DNA of 64,000 nucleotides from Desulfarculaceae bacterium (GTDB lineage Bacteria; Desulfobacterota; Desulfarculia; Desulfarculales; Desulfarculaceae): the NCBI GenBank assembly GCA_021737145.1, contig JAIPEN010000006.1, positions 124,001 through 188,000 of the forward strand, in the 5' to 3' direction. The translations under genes were made by a program, and so were the position numbers. Below the pieces are notes generated by a model. It was given only the letters and a program-made list of their open reading frames with translations, did not search any database and was not told the DNA's origin. Positions 49,107 through 58,195 of this stretch are shown here, piece after piece (position 1 is the first letter of the stretch; each line of letters opens with the position of its first letter).

Positions 49107-49631
49107 ATGGACGAAACCAAGGGCCTGGTGATGGTCAACACCGGCCGGGGCAAGGGCAAGAGCACCGCCGCCTTCGGCCTGGCAGTGCGGGCGGCCGGCC
49201 ACGGCTGGCGCACCCTTATCATCCAGTTCGTCAAGAGCGGCCAGGGCTACGGCGAGGTCAAGGGCCTGGGCTTTCTGCCCGGCGTGGAGCTTCGGGCCAC
49301 CGGCCTGGGGCTCATAGGCGATCACGACGACCTGGCCCCCCACCGCGAGGCCGCCCGCAACGGCTGGGACATGGCCGTGGCCGAGGTGACCGGCGGCGAT
49401 TGGGACCTGGTGATCCTGGACGAGATCAACGTGGCCATGCGGCGGGGTTTCGTTGGCCCGGAAGAGGTGGCCGGGCTCATCAAGGCCAAGCCGCCCCGGA
49501 TGCACCTGGTGCTCACCGGCCGCTCCTGCCCGCCGGAGATACAAGAGTTGGCCGACATGGTCACGGTGATGGAGCCCAAGCGCCATCACGCCCAGGCCGG
49601 GGTGCCGGCCCAGGCCGGGGTGGAGTTCTAG
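49107..49631 (+). CDS. cobO: Cob(I)yrinic acid a,c-diamide adenosyltransferase (CobO/BtuR type)
   Basis: This 174-residue protein has the family's P-loop MVNTGRGKGKSTAAFGLA and the signatures IIQFVKSGQGYGE, DLVILDEINVAMRRGFV and MHLVLTGRSCPPEI. It adenosylates cobalt corrinoids for vitamin B12 coenzyme formation. Corrinoid is needed by the Wood-Ljungdahl methyl branch encoded at 2136-13331. ATG 49107 is kept. GGGGAAAAG precedes it. Confidence 0.94.
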   Translation: MDETKGLVMVNTGRGKGKSTAAFGLAVRAAGHGWRTLIIQFVKSGQGYGEVKGLGFLPGVELRATGLGLIGDHDDLAPHREAARNGWDMAVAEVTGGDWDLVILDEINVAMRRGFVGPEEVAGLIKAKPPRMHLVLTGRSCPPEIQELADMVTVMEPKRHHAQAGVPAQAGVEF

Positions 49632-49633
49632 CC

Positions 49634-49810
49634 GTGTCGCCGGTGCAGTCGGCCGTGGGCTATTGCGCCTGCGGGGCCGAGATTTGGATCGAATACCTGC
49701 ACGGGGCCGAGGGCTGGTTCTGCCGCTTCAGCGACCCCGAGGGCCGCGAGGTGCAACAGTGCCCTTCCTGCGGACGCCCTCTGGACGAGGACGGCCTCTT
49801 ACCCCGCTGA
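49634..49810 (+). CDS. Small zinc-ribbon protein (58 aa)
   Basis: GTG 49634 begins two bases after the adenosyltransferase stop, with GGAG upstream. The product has two Cys pairs (CACG and CPSCGRPL), a WFCRFSDPEG segment and looks like a zinc ribbon. I do not recognise a named family. Coupling suggests co-expression with cobO. Confidence 0.65.
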   Translation: MSPVQSAVGYCACGAEIWIEYLHGAEGWFCRFSDPEGREVQQCPSCGRPLDEDGLLPR

Positions 49811-49867
49811 GCCCCGGTTTGGCATCCGCGCTTGCCTTATAATTGAAGTCAGAACCCTAGCCTGGAT

Positions 49868-50488
49868 ATGCCCATGCGCATCAGCTTGCTGGTCCTGTTT
49901 TTGGCGGCGCTGGCCGTTTTGGCGGCCCCCGCGGCGGAGGGAAAGAACATGAGCGACAATGACGGCAAGACCGCCGTGGCCACCTTTGCGGGCGGCTGCT
50001 TCTGGTGCATGGAGCCGCCCTTCGACAAGCTGGAGGGGGTGGTCTCCACCACCTCGGGCTACACCGGCGGCCAGACCGAGAACCCCACCTACGAGGAGGT
50101 CTCTGCCGGGACCACGGGACACGCCGAGGCCTTGCGGGTCGTCTACGACCCGGCCAAGGTCAGTTATCAGAAGCTTTTGGAGGTGTTCTGGCGCAACATC
50201 GACCCCACGGTGAAGGACCGCCAGTTCTGCGACGTGGGCAATCAGTACCGCTCGGCCATTTTCTATCACGACGCCGAACAGAAGCGCCTGGCCGACCAGT
50301 CCAGGGCCAAGCTGGAGGCCTCGGGCAAGTTTGACGCCATCCACACCGAGATCGTGCCGGCCGGGCCCTTTTATCCGGCCGAGGACTACCACCAGAACTA
50401 CTACGAGAAAAATCCCGTCCGCTACAAGTATTACCGCTGGGGCTGCGGCCGGGACAAACGGCTGGATGAACTGTGGGGCAAGAAGTAG
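49868..50488 (+). CDS. msrA: Peptide methionine sulfoxide reductase MsrA, exported
   Basis: This 206-residue protein has a short signal peptide ([21 protein letters not shown]) and the MsrA catalytic motif [37 protein letters not shown] and the [11 protein letters not shown] and [10 protein letters not shown] segments follow. It repairs methionine-S-sulfoxide in exported proteins. The signal peptide is unusual among bacterial MsrA but occurs in periplasmic forms. It is convergent with the cyclase gene. Confidence 0.95.
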   Translation: MPMRISLLVLFLAALAVLAAPAAEGKNMSDNDGKTAVATFAGGCFWCMEPPFDKLEGVVSTTSGYTGGQTENPTYEEVSAGTTGHAEALRVVYDPAKVSYQKLLEVFWRNIDPTVKDRQFCDVGNQYRSAIFYHDAEQKRLADQSRAKLEASGKFDAIHTEIVPAGPFYPAEDYHQNYYEKNPVRYKYYRWGCGRDKRLDELWGKK

Positions 50489-50495
50489 GGCCGGG

Positions 50496-52391
50496 CTAGG
50501 CCGCCTTGGGCCCCTGCACCGCGAAGACCTCCACCGGCTGGGCCACGTTCTTCAGGGTCTGGGGGCCGATGGCCTTTAGCTCGAAGCGGTCCTCGACCCG
50601 CTTGGCGGTCTCGGGGCCCAGGTAGATTTCGCCCTGGGTGGCCAGGGCGCCGATGCGCGCGGCGGTGTTGGTCACCGGACCCGAGGCGGTGAAGGTCCAG
50701 CGGGTGCCGGCCAGGCCCTCGAAGCGCGACGAGCCCACCTGGGCGGTGCCCGAGTTCACCCCGATGTTGATGGTCACCGGCTGAAAGCGGCCTTCCAATT
50801 CCCGGTTCACCGCGGCCACCTTGTGACGCACCGCCAGGGCGCAGGTCACCGCGTTGACCGCGTGCACCACGGGGTCGTCCTCCTGGAAGATGATCATCAG
50901 CCCGTCGCCGGCCGTCTCGTTGATGTCGCCGTGGTTCACGTAGATGTCGTCCAGGAAGCTGGAGAAGTAGCGCTCGATCAAGAAGTTCATGTCCTCGCCG
51001 TTGACCTGTTCGCTCATCTTGGTGTAGCCGGCCACGTCCAGGAAAAGCACCGACACGTCCTGTTCGCGTTTTTTCAGGTCCGGGGCCTCGGGGGCCTCCT
51101 CGATGCGCGCCTTGACCGAGGCGGGCACGAACTTGCCCAGGGTCTGCTCGATGTTCTCCAGCAGCTCGATGCGGTGCAGGCTGTCCTCCAGCTCCTGCTT
51201 CTTGCGCTTGAGCTCCTCCACGTGGGCCGAGAGGTCCGAGGCCATGGTGTTGAAGGTGTTGGCCAGCTCGCCCACCTCGTCGCCGGGGCGGATGCCCTCC
51301 ACCCGGCACGCCAGGTCGCCCCCGGACAGGCGCTTGGCCCCGTGGGTCAACAGCTTCACCGGCCTGGTAAGGCCCACCACCATCAGCAGCACCACCAGGC
51401 CCAGGATGGCCAGGCCCACCACCGCGAAGAAAAGCTGGTGGGTGGTCAGGTCCGTCACCGGGGCCAGCACCGCCTCCGAGGGGGCCACCACCCCGAAGCT
51501 CCAGCCCACTCCCTTTACCGGGGCGTAGGCCAGCCAGGCCTTCTGCTGGTTCAGGGGGTCGATTATCTCCCGCAGCCCGGCGGCGCCGCGCACCATGTGG
51601 CGGCCCAGGGCGCGCAGCTCGGGGCGCTGCATCTCCTCGGCCACCGAAAAGATGCTGGCCCGCATGACCAGGTTGGGGTCCGGCGCGGCCAGGAAGGTAC
51701 CCTGGCGAGTGAGCAGGAAGCCGTAGCCCCCTTCGTGCAGGCTCAGGGAACGAACCAGCTTGCCCAGGTCGCCCAGGTCCACATCCGCGGTGACCACCCC
51801 CAGCATCTTGCCCTTGTCCACCATGGGGGCGGAGTAGGTGGTCATGAGCACGTTGCCGGCCCCTTCGTCGAAATAGGGCTCGCTCCACACCGGCCGCCCC
51901 AGCAGGGCGGGGATCAGGTACCAGTTCTGGCTCAGATAGTCGTAGCGGGGGTTGTTGAGGTCCATGACCTTGAGCCCCTTGGGCGAACGGAAGGCATAGA
52001 CCGCGGCGTAGCGCTGGCTGGGGCTCAGGGAATAGGGGGCCAAGGCCAGGGCCATGCCGTAGATGTGCGGGTTGGCGATGAGGTTCTGCTTGAGCAGGGC
52101 GGTGGCAAAGGATTCGTTTTTGACCCCCACCAGCTCCAGGGAGGTGGCCAAATCCCGGGCCGGGCCGGCCACCGAGTCCAGGCGGCGGGCCAGCTGGTTG
52201 GCCTGGGCCTCGGCCAGGGAGAGCAGATAGGCCTGGCTGGCGTCCAGCAGGGCCGAGGAGGCCTCCATGTGGCTCACCACGGCCATGGCCGCCGAGACCA
52301 GGGCCACCCCGCTGAGCACGAAGATGACAAAGCGGGCCCTGAGGCGCAGCCAGCGCGGCTTGAGGCTATCGTTTTTCACTTCTTTTGCCAT
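50496..52391 (-). CDS. dCache-HAMP class III adenylate/guanylate cyclase
   Basis: This 631-residue protein has a first helix (VIFVLSGVALVSAAMAVV), a large periplasmic dCache sensor (about 45-320), a second helix (FFAVVGLAILGLVVLLMVVG), HAMP, a coiled coil (EELKRKKQELEDSLHRIELL) and a cyclase domain. FLDVAGYTKMSEQ and GDINETAGDGLMIIF carry the metal Asp residues and TNTAARIG the Asn/Arg pair. The Lys expected before the GD motif is Glu, so substrate choice is open. It overlaps the upstream binding-protein gene by 16 bases, suggesting that a bound ligand outside controls cyclic nucleotide synthesis inside. Confidence 0.9.
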   Translation of the reverse strand: MAKEVKNDSLKPRWLRLRARFVIFVLSGVALVSAAMAVVSHMEASSALLDASQAYLLSLAEAQANQLARRLDSVAGPARDLATSLELVGVKNESFATALLKQNLIANPHIYGMALALAPYSLSPSQRYAAVYAFRSPKGLKVMDLNNPRYDYLSQNWYLIPALLGRPVWSEPYFDEGAGNVLMTTYSAPMVDKGKMLGVVTADVDLGDLGKLVRSLSLHEGGYGFLLTRQGTFLAAPDPNLVMRASIFSVAEEMQRPELRALGRHMVRGAAGLREIIDPLNQQKAWLAYAPVKGVGWSFGVVAPSEAVLAPVTDLTTHQLFFAVVGLAILGLVVLLMVVGLTRPVKLLTHGAKRLSGGDLACRVEGIRPGDEVGELANTFNTMASDLSAHVEELKRKKQELEDSLHRIELLENIEQTLGKFVPASVKARIEEAPEAPDLKKREQDVSVLFLDVAGYTKMSEQVNGEDMNFLIERYFSSFLDDIYVNHGDINETAGDGLMIIFQEDDPVVHAVNAVTCALAVRHKVAAVNRELEGRFQPVTINIGVNSGTAQVGSSRFEGLAGTRWTFTASGPVTNTAARIGALATQGEIYLGPETAKRVEDRFELKAIGPQTLKNVAQPVEVFAVQGPKAA

Positions 52392-53368
52392 GCCTGCACC
52401 GCGAAACCCTCGGCCTCCACCGGCGAGGGGATAAAGCCCTGCTCCAGCAGCACCAGGTTGACCTGCTTGAGGTCGTCGGGCGAGAGGTGGCCCATCTTGT
52501 CCAGGCCCACCCGGTGGGTGTAGATCTCCTTCATGCTGTGCAGCATCCAGCGCTGGTGGGGCCGGTTGCTGGCCAAATGGGCCTCGTTGACCCGCTTCAT
52601 CACCGAGACCAGGGCCTGGTCCTTCTGGGCAAAGGCCCGCCGCCATCCTTCCAGGCTGGCGGCCACGAAACGCCTGCAAACATCGCGGCGCTCGTTCCAG
52701 GTGTCTTCCAGGGCGTAGAGCCCGTCCTCGGGAAAGTTGAGCCCCATGTCGGCAAAGGAGAATATCTTGATCTGATCCAGGTCCACCCCGGCCTGATACA
52801 GGGAGTGGTACTCGTTGTAGAGCATGGCCATGGCCGCGTCCACCGCGCGGCTCAGGAAGGGGGCCATGGAGGTGCGCTGGGCGATCTCCTTGGCCCTGAT
52901 CTTGTTGCGCGCGAACAGGGCGTGGGTGGGCACGCTGAACTGGTTGCGCCACAGCCCCACCCGGTGGTTGTTCAGGTCCTCGATCTTGTTGATGCCGCTG
53001 TTGTTGAAGGTGACCAGCACCAAGGCCGAGCGCTGGATGAGCTGGGCCAGGTTGACCAGGGGGACTTCCTTGGCCCGCAGCACCATTGCCTCGGAAAGCC
53101 AGCCGGTGGCAAAGTCGCAGCCCAGGGAGGCCAGGTTGTGCAGGGGGTTGATGTCCGGGCCGCCGGGCCTGATCTCCACTTCCAGGCCGGCCTGGCGGTA
53201 GAGCCCCTGGTCCTGGGCCACGTAAAAGCCGGCGAACTGGGCCTGGTGCACCCATTGCAGTTGCAGGGACACCTTGTCCAGGGCCATGGCCGGCAGCGCC
53301 GAGACCAGCAGCAGCGCGGCCACCAGCCACGCCGCCAAGCACCCCCTTGTGAAACCAGTTTTCTTCAA
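52376..53368 (-). CDS. NMT1/THI5-like periplasmic binding protein
   Basis: This 330-residue protein has a signal peptide (LAAWLVAALLLVSALPAMA) and the family start DKVSLQLQWVHQAQFAGFYVAQDQGLY, as in thiamine-precursor, taurine and aliphatic sulfonate binding proteins. GFIPSPVEAEGFAVQAW ends it. The start is set at TTG 53368, nine bases after GAGGAGG. ATG 53395 is an alternative without a good site. No permease or ATPase gene lies beside it. Instead it is fused by overlap to a sensory cyclase, so it probably acts as a ligand sensor. Confidence 0.85.
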   Translation of the reverse strand: MKKTGFTRGCLAAWLVAALLLVSALPAMALDKVSLQLQWVHQAQFAGFYVAQDQGLYRQAGLEVEIRPGGPDINPLHNLASLGCDFATGWLSEAMVLRAKEVPLVNLAQLIQRSALVLVTFNNSGINKIEDLNNHRVGLWRNQFSVPTHALFARNKIRAKEIAQRTSMAPFLSRAVDAAMAMLYNEYHSLYQAGVDLDQIKIFSFADMGLNFPEDGLYALEDTWNERRDVCRRFVAASLEGWRRAFAQKDQALVSVMKRVNEAHLASNRPHQRWMLHSMKEIYTHRVGLDKMGHLSPDDLKQVNLVLLEQGFIPSPVEAEGFAVQAWQKK

Positions 53369-53734
53369 AGGCGTTCGCCTCCTCGTGGCCCACATCCTAG
53401 CCCTGCGGCCACTTTTGGGCAAGGGGCAGATGTTCACCGGCCGGAGGGCATCTCCCACCATTTTGCTGGAAAATGCCGCTTGATAGTACCGCCGGGGGTG
53501 GGGGAGCCTGAATTGGCGGCCAACTTTACTCCTGGAATCCCCCATGGGCCGCCAGCCTGCCCCCCAAATGACCGCGCATCCAAGCTGCGGCCTTGCAATC
53601 TGAATTAGCAACGCAGCCTGCTCCGGGAACCGCGCCGGGGCTGCCCTGGAGAGGCATTTGCGGCAGATATATTAAAAAGTGTGAGGTGGCACTTTGCACT
53701 TGACACACAGCTGGGGCGAGGCTAGCCTGAGGAC
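53369..53734. other. Divergent intergenic region before the MerR gene
   Basis: No gene is supported in these 366 bases. On the plus strand a perfect -35 TTGACA (53700-53705) with 17-base spacing to a weak TAGCCT lies right against the MerR-family ATG, so either the messenger is leaderless or this is not the true promoter. A GGTGGCACTTTGCA string resembles -24/-12 but the spacing is wrong. Confidence 0.5.
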
Positions 53735-54487
53735 ATGAGCAAGAAAAACCCAACCAAGGAAGCCGTGGAGAGTTCCAAGCCGGACAAGGGCCTGCGCATG
53801 AACCAGCTGGTGGCCGCCACCGGCCTGCCCAAGTCCACCCTGCTTTACTACGTGGAGCAGGGGCTGCTGCCCAAGCCGGTCAAGACCAGCCCCAACATGG
53901 CTTATTACGATCCCGTCTGCGTGGAGCGGGCCGGGATGATCAAGAACCTGCAAAGCCAGCACCGCCTGCCCTTGGGCAAGATCAAGATCCTGCTGGAGGC
54001 GGCGGAACAGGGCCAAGACCTGGCCCCGCTTCTGGCCCTGACCCAGGAGGTCTTTGGCCCCGCCCAGGAGGAGCTCATGGACACCAAGCATTTTTTGGTC
54101 GCCACGGGCATGGAGCCCGAGCAGCTGGAAGGGCTTCTGGCCTCCGAGCTTATCCTGCCCCTGGAGCCGGGCCGCTTCGACCAGCAGGACCTGGCCATGG
54201 CCCGCGTGTATATGCGCGGCTGGAATGCGGGCCTCCAGCTCGGGGATGCGGAGTATTACGTGCGCCTGGGCAAGCAGATCGTGGAACAGGAAATGCGCCT
54301 GCGCAACCGCGTGACCCGGAACCTGCCCACCGCCCAGGACGCCGAGGCCACCCTGGCCATGGTGCAGGCCGCCCGGGCCACCCGCGCCTATGTCATCGAC
54401 CGCCTGTTCCAGCACCGCATAGCGGCCATGGGCGGGCTCAAGGACCACCAACTTCCGCCGGAGGACGGCGATGAGCAAGATTCTTAG
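53735..54487 (+). CDS. MerR-family transcriptional regulator with long helical C-terminus
   Basis: This 250-residue protein has an N-terminal winged HTH of MerR type, KGLRMNQLVAATGLPKSTLLYYVEQGLLPKP, and the wing segment YYDPVCVERAGMIKNLQ. The remaining 150 residues are helical and carry no Cys metal site, so the effector is probably organic. Its last 17 bases overlap the next gene, which it probably regulates. Confidence 0.88.
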   Translation: MSKKNPTKEAVESSKPDKGLRMNQLVAATGLPKSTLLYYVEQGLLPKPVKTSPNMAYYDPVCVERAGMIKNLQSQHRLPLGKIKILLEAAEQGQDLAPLLALTQEVFGPAQEELMDTKHFLVATGMEPEQLEGLLASELILPLEPGRFDQQDLAMARVYMRGWNAGLQLGDAEYYVRLGKQIVEQEMRLRNRVTRNLPTAQDAEATLAMVQAARATRAYVIDRLFQHRIAAMGGLKDHQLPPEDGDEQDS

Positions 54488-56345
54488 ATACCTGCCCATT
54501 GTCTGCTCCTCCTGCCTGATCGCGGTGGGCGAGGTAATGGCCTTTCCCCCCGGGCTGATGGCCGCCCTGGGCCTGATCATGGCCGTGGGCCTGCTTCCCC
54601 TGGTGCTGCTGCTGGCGCGCCGCGACCAGGCCTCCATGATCGAGTGGGGCATGACCGCCTATGTGGCCGTGGCCGGGCTGAGCTTTCTGCTGTGGCCCGG
54701 TGGCGCGGGCCGGGCAGTGGCCGCCGCGCCGGTGGCGGTGCTCTACGGAGTGCTGTTTATGGCCGTGGTCTTGCCGCCCCTGTTCGGCGGGCCCCTGTTC
54801 ACCGAATACTTCGCCAAGAAATCCACCCCCGAGGCTGTGTGGCAGACCGATATCTTCCTGACCATCAACCGCAACATGAGCCGGGTGTGGGCCCTGCTTT
54901 TCGCGGCCTGCTGCCTTTCGGCTCTGTTGCCCCTGGCCTTTTCGCCCCCCAGGGGCCCGGTGCCCCACATCGTGTTCTACGCCTTCATCCCCCTGGTCCT
55001 GCTCCTGGGAGTGGGCCTGCCCTTCACCCTGAAATACCCCGGCCATTACCAGCGCAAGCTGGGCATAGAGCCGGTGACCGGTGTCGCGGCCACCTCGGCC
55101 GCGGCGGACCCGCCCGACCCAAACCAAACCTTTCCGCCGGAGACCCCGGCGGCCAGTCCAAAGGAGGCTGTCATGTCCCAAACCGGCAAAATCGTGGCCA
55201 TCAACGGATCGCCCCACGGCGGCGTGGGCAACACCAGCCTGATGATCGAGATGTTCCGGCCCACCCTGCGGCAGGAGGGCTTCGACTTGGAGGTCATCAC
55301 CCTCAACGGCAAGAACATCGAATATTGCACCGGTTGCGCCCTGTGCCTGGAAAAGGGCAAGTGCTGGATTCCCGACGAGCACCGGGGCCTGGTGAGCAAG
55401 CTGATGGAGGCCGACGGCATTATCCTGGGCGCGCCGGTGTACTTCATGCACGTGCCTGCCGTGATGAAGAACTTTTTCGACCGCAGCCTGGCCTGGGGCC
55501 ACAAGACGCCGGACACCCACAAGCCGGGCCTGGCCGTGAGCGTGGCCGCCGCTTTTGGCGAGGTCGAGGTGGCGGATTACCTGGCCCGTCTGCTGCATGT
55601 CTACGGCGCCTATTCCGTGGGCACCCTCACCAGCCTGGCCACCGGGCCGGGCGGCTTCCTGGGCAAGGAGGCGGTGGAGGCCCGCGCCCAGGATCTGGCC
55701 CGCGATCTGGCCCGGGCCATCAAGGAGAAGCGGCGCTATCCGGCCAGCTCGGGCGAGCTGTTCTTCTATCTGCACATGGGCTGGCTGGTGAACAACCACA
55801 AGGACGGGGTCATGGCCGATGACTACCGTCACTGGCGGGAAAAGGACTATTACCAGGGATTCGAAAAGTTCGTGGACCAGCAGTGGTCCCCCAACATGGG
55901 CAGCGACGAGACCCGCAAGGCCTGGATCAAGGGGATGATCGAGGACTACAAGAACAAAGGCAAGATCAAGCCCCGGCCCGCCACGTCGGCCACTCCAAAA
56001 AGCGCCCCGCCGGCCGAAATGCCCCAGAACTGTCATGCCTTGATCCAGGGCATGCCCACCGTGTTCCAGGCCGGACAGGCCGAGGGCGTGGATGCTGTGA
56101 TCCAGTTCAAGGTCAGCGGCGAGGAAAGCTTTGACGCCTATCTGCGAATCGCCGACGGCAAGTGCCAATACCACGAGGGCCAGGCCGAGGCCCCGGCCCT
56201 GACCATCGAGACCCCCTGCGACGTGTGGCTGGACATCGCCTTTGGCCGCAAGGACGGTCAGGCCGCCTTCATGCAGGGGCTCTACAAGGTTCAGGGGGAC
56301 ATCAGCCTGCTGATGCGCCTGAACACCATGTTTTCCCTGAGATGA
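54471..56345 (+). CDS. Membrane - iron-sulfur flavoprotein - SCP2 domain fusion
   Basis: This 624-residue protein has three parts. Residues 1-195 hold about six membrane helices (MSKILRYLPIVCSSCLIAVG onward). Residues 235-420 form a flavodoxin-like NADPH-FMN reductase fold with GSPHGGVGNTSLMIEMF, the Cys motif CTGCALCLEKGKC and GAPVYFMHVPAVMKNFFDR. Residues 520-624 form an SCP2 sterol-carrier-like domain (DAYLRIADGKCQYHEG, ETPCDVWLDIAFGRKDGQAA). I have not met this exact combination. It may reduce a lipid-soluble substrate at the membrane, held by the SCP2 domain. That is inference. Confidence 0.85.
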   Translation: MSKILRYLPIVCSSCLIAVGEVMAFPPGLMAALGLIMAVGLLPLVLLLARRDQASMIEWGMTAYVAVAGLSFLLWPGGAGRAVAAAPVAVLYGVLFMAVVLPPLFGGPLFTEYFAKKSTPEAVWQTDIFLTINRNMSRVWALLFAACCLSALLPLAFSPPRGPVPHIVFYAFIPLVLLLGVGLPFTLKYPGHYQRKLGIEPVTGVAATSAAADPPDPNQTFPPETPAASPKEAVMSQTGKIVAINGSPHGGVGNTSLMIEMFRPTLRQEGFDLEVITLNGKNIEYCTGCALCLEKGKCWIPDEHRGLVSKLMEADGIILGAPVYFMHVPAVMKNFFDRSLAWGHKTPDTHKPGLAVSVAAAFGEVEVADYLARLLHVYGAYSVGTLTSLATGPGGFLGKEAVEARAQDLARDLARAIKEKRRYPASSGELFFYLHMGWLVNNHKDGVMADDYRHWREKDYYQGFEKFVDQQWSPNMGSDETRKAWIKGMIEDYKNKGKIKPRPATSATPKSAPPAEMPQNCHALIQGMPTVFQAGQAEGVDAVIQFKVSGEESFDAYLRIADGKCQYHEGQAEAPALTIETPCDVWLDIAFGRKDGQAAFMQGLYKVQGDISLLMRLNTMFSLR

Positions 56346-56361
56346 TGAAAGGAGCGGGGGG

Positions 56362-56907
56362 ATGAAAGCTTTTTTGTGCGCCCTGGCCTTGGCTCTCTCG
56401 GTGCTCTGGGCCCTGCCCGCGGCCGCCCTTCAGGTGGGGCAAAACGCCCCGGCGTTCGTGGTGGAGTCGGGCGAGGAAAAGACCCTGGACTCGGCCGCTT
56501 TGCAGGGAAAGGCCGTCACCCTGTTTTACGAGGCCCGCGACGCGGTGGAAAAGAGCCGGAAGCTCAAAAAGGAGCTGGACGTGTTCTACAAGGCCCAGCC
56601 GCCGGAGATACAGAAGAAGGTAGCCCGGGTGGCGGTGGTGGACTGCTCCGGGGCCTCCTGGCCCTTCAAGGGGCTGTGGCGCGACGGGCTTTTGGACGCC
56701 AGCAAGAAAGAGGGCCTCACCGTGTACGGCGATTGGGACGGCAAGATGCGCACCGCCTACGGCCTGCCCGAGGACGGCACCAGCTTCCTGGTCATCGACC
56801 CCAAGGGCGAGGTGCTCTACATCGCCGAGGACGCGTCCCAACTGGGGCCTAAGGATTTCGACAAGATCAAGGACGCCATCATGCAGGCCACCATGGCGGC
56901 CAAATAA
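56362..56907 (+). CDS. Periplasmic redoxin-like protein without CxxC
   Basis: This 181-residue protein has a signal peptide (MKAFLCALALALSVLWALPA) and a thioredoxin-like fold (QVGQNAPAFVVESGEEKTLD, VTLFYEARDAV, GTSFLVIDPKGEVLYIAEDA). The redox-active CxxC is missing. The only mature Cys lies in VVDCSGASWPF. It resembles YtfJ-type proteins. It sits 16 bases after the SCP2-fusion gene and is likely part of the same operon. Role unknown. Confidence 0.78.
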   Translation: MKAFLCALALALSVLWALPAAALQVGQNAPAFVVESGEEKTLDSAALQGKAVTLFYEARDAVEKSRKLKKELDVFYKAQPPEIQKKVARVAVVDCSGASWPFKGLWRDGLLDASKKEGLTVYGDWDGKMRTAYGLPEDGTSFLVIDPKGEVLYIAEDASQLGPKDFDKIKDAIMQATMAAK

Positions 56908-56955
56908 GGGCCATGCCGGGCGCCGGCGGGAGGTGAACAATTACGGGACTGAGCT

Positions 56956-57918
56956 ATGCATGACCGCAGATCATTCCTGAAAAAGAGCGCCGTGGCCGCG
57001 TTGGCCCTCTCCCTGCCAACGACTCCGGCCTGTGCCTGCAACGGGACCATCAGCGCCAAGTTGCCTATGAAGACCCGGCGGGTGGAGCGCGCCCTGGTGG
57101 CCTGGTACAGCCAGACCGGCAACACCGGGCGCTACGGCCGCCTGCTGGCTGCCACCATGCGCCGGGCCGGGGTCCAGGTGACTGCCGGCGATATGCGCGA
57201 GCTGGACCGCCCCGGGGCGGGCAAATACGACCTGATCGTGGTGGGCGCGCCGGTCTTTTACTACGACGCGCCCATGCTGGTGCAAAACTGGGTGCGCTCC
57301 CTGCCCGACCTGGGGGGCGCCGCTGCCGCGGCTTACGTAAGCTTCGGCGGGCCGGAGGGCAACCAGCACAACGCGGCCTGCTCCATCCTGGAGTGTCTGG
57401 TGGAGCGCGGGGCGGTGCCCGTGGCCCAGAAGGCCTTCATGAACCTGGGCACCTATCCTTTGTCCTGGGCCGGGGACAAGATTAATAAGACCCCCTGGCG
57501 CAGCCGGAACCTGCCGGACCGCGAGACCTACCAACAGGTGCGCCGCTACGCCCAATACGTGCTGGACCGGGTGGCCAAGGGGCAGTCCGCCGAGTTCTCC
57601 AAAAAGGTCACCATGCGCGAGATTTCCACCTTCTTCGGCCCCATTTGGTGGACCAAGCGCAGCATAGACCAGCATTACATCCTGGCCGACAAGTGCATCG
57701 CCTGCGGCGCCTGTGTGGAGAAGTGTCCCGTGGGGGCCATCGATCTGGGGGCGCACACGGTCAACCGCGAGGCCTGCGTGCTCTGCTTCGGGTGCTTGAA
57801 CAACTGCCCGGCCCAGGCGGTGTACATGGACCAGGACGGCACCCGCCTGGTCGGCTACCGGGAATTTTTGAAAATCAAGCACATCAAGATATCCGAGCCG
57901 CCCGAGCTGAAGGCCTGA
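56956..57918 (+). CDS. Flavodoxin-ferredoxin fusion (EFR1-like), Tat-type signal
   Basis: This 320-residue protein starts HDRRSFLKKSAVAALALSLP, a Tat-like signal with lipobox-like CAC nearby. A flavodoxin-like domain (ALVAWYSQTGNTGRYGRLLA, VVGAPVFYYDAPM) and two 4Fe-4S motifs follow (CIACGACVEKCPVGAI and CVLCFGCLNNCPAQAV). The layout fits EFR1-family electron carriers. It lies 48 bases after the redoxin gene and may complete a four-gene redox operon with the SCP2 fusion. Export of a folded flavoprotein explains the Tat signal. Confidence 0.88.
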   Translation: MHDRRSFLKKSAVAALALSLPTTPACACNGTISAKLPMKTRRVERALVAWYSQTGNTGRYGRLLAATMRRAGVQVTAGDMRELDRPGAGKYDLIVVGAPVFYYDAPMLVQNWVRSLPDLGGAAAAAYVSFGGPEGNQHNAACSILECLVERGAVPVAQKAFMNLGTYPLSWAGDKINKTPWRSRNLPDRETYQQVRRYAQYVLDRVAKGQSAEFSKKVTMREISTFFGPIWWTKRSIDQHYILADKCIACGACVEKCPVGAIDLGAHTVNREACVLCFGCLNNCPAQAVYMDQDGTRLVGYREFLKIKHIKISEPPELKA

Positions 57919-58041
57919 GCCGGCCCGCCACGGCCGAGGCGCGATGCCCGCTGGCCTTCCACGCCCCATGCCGGGCTGGCCCGTTGGCATGGGCCCCTAA
58001 TGCCTATTGTCAGGCAAGGCGCTTTGGCTTAATCTTGGGGA

Positions 58042-58059
58042 GCCGGGCCGGAGCCCGGC
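58042..58059 (+). terminator. GC hairpin in the gap before transketolase
   Basis: GCCGGGC-CGGA-GCCCGGC forms a stable stem-loop, without a T-run, 124 bases after the flavodoxin-ferredoxin stop. The gap 57919-58195 holds no gene. A palindromic CCCCCGGGCGGGGG-like stretch near 58138 also folds. Confidence 0.45.
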
Positions 58060-58195
58060 ACCCGGCCGCGGCGCGGGGAAACAAGGCGCGTGGCCGGGCG
58101 GAGCGTAGCGAATCACAATCAGTAAGAACGCCGGCAGCCCCCGGGCGGGGGCCGCGATGCGGTGTTTTTATCCCAACGACCCCGGGAGAGGCCCC

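Noticed and set aside
53685-53700. Sigma-54 promoter candidate (TGGCACTTTGCA) before the MerR gene
   Set aside because: TGGC and TTGC are four bases too close, so the -24/-12 spacing fails.
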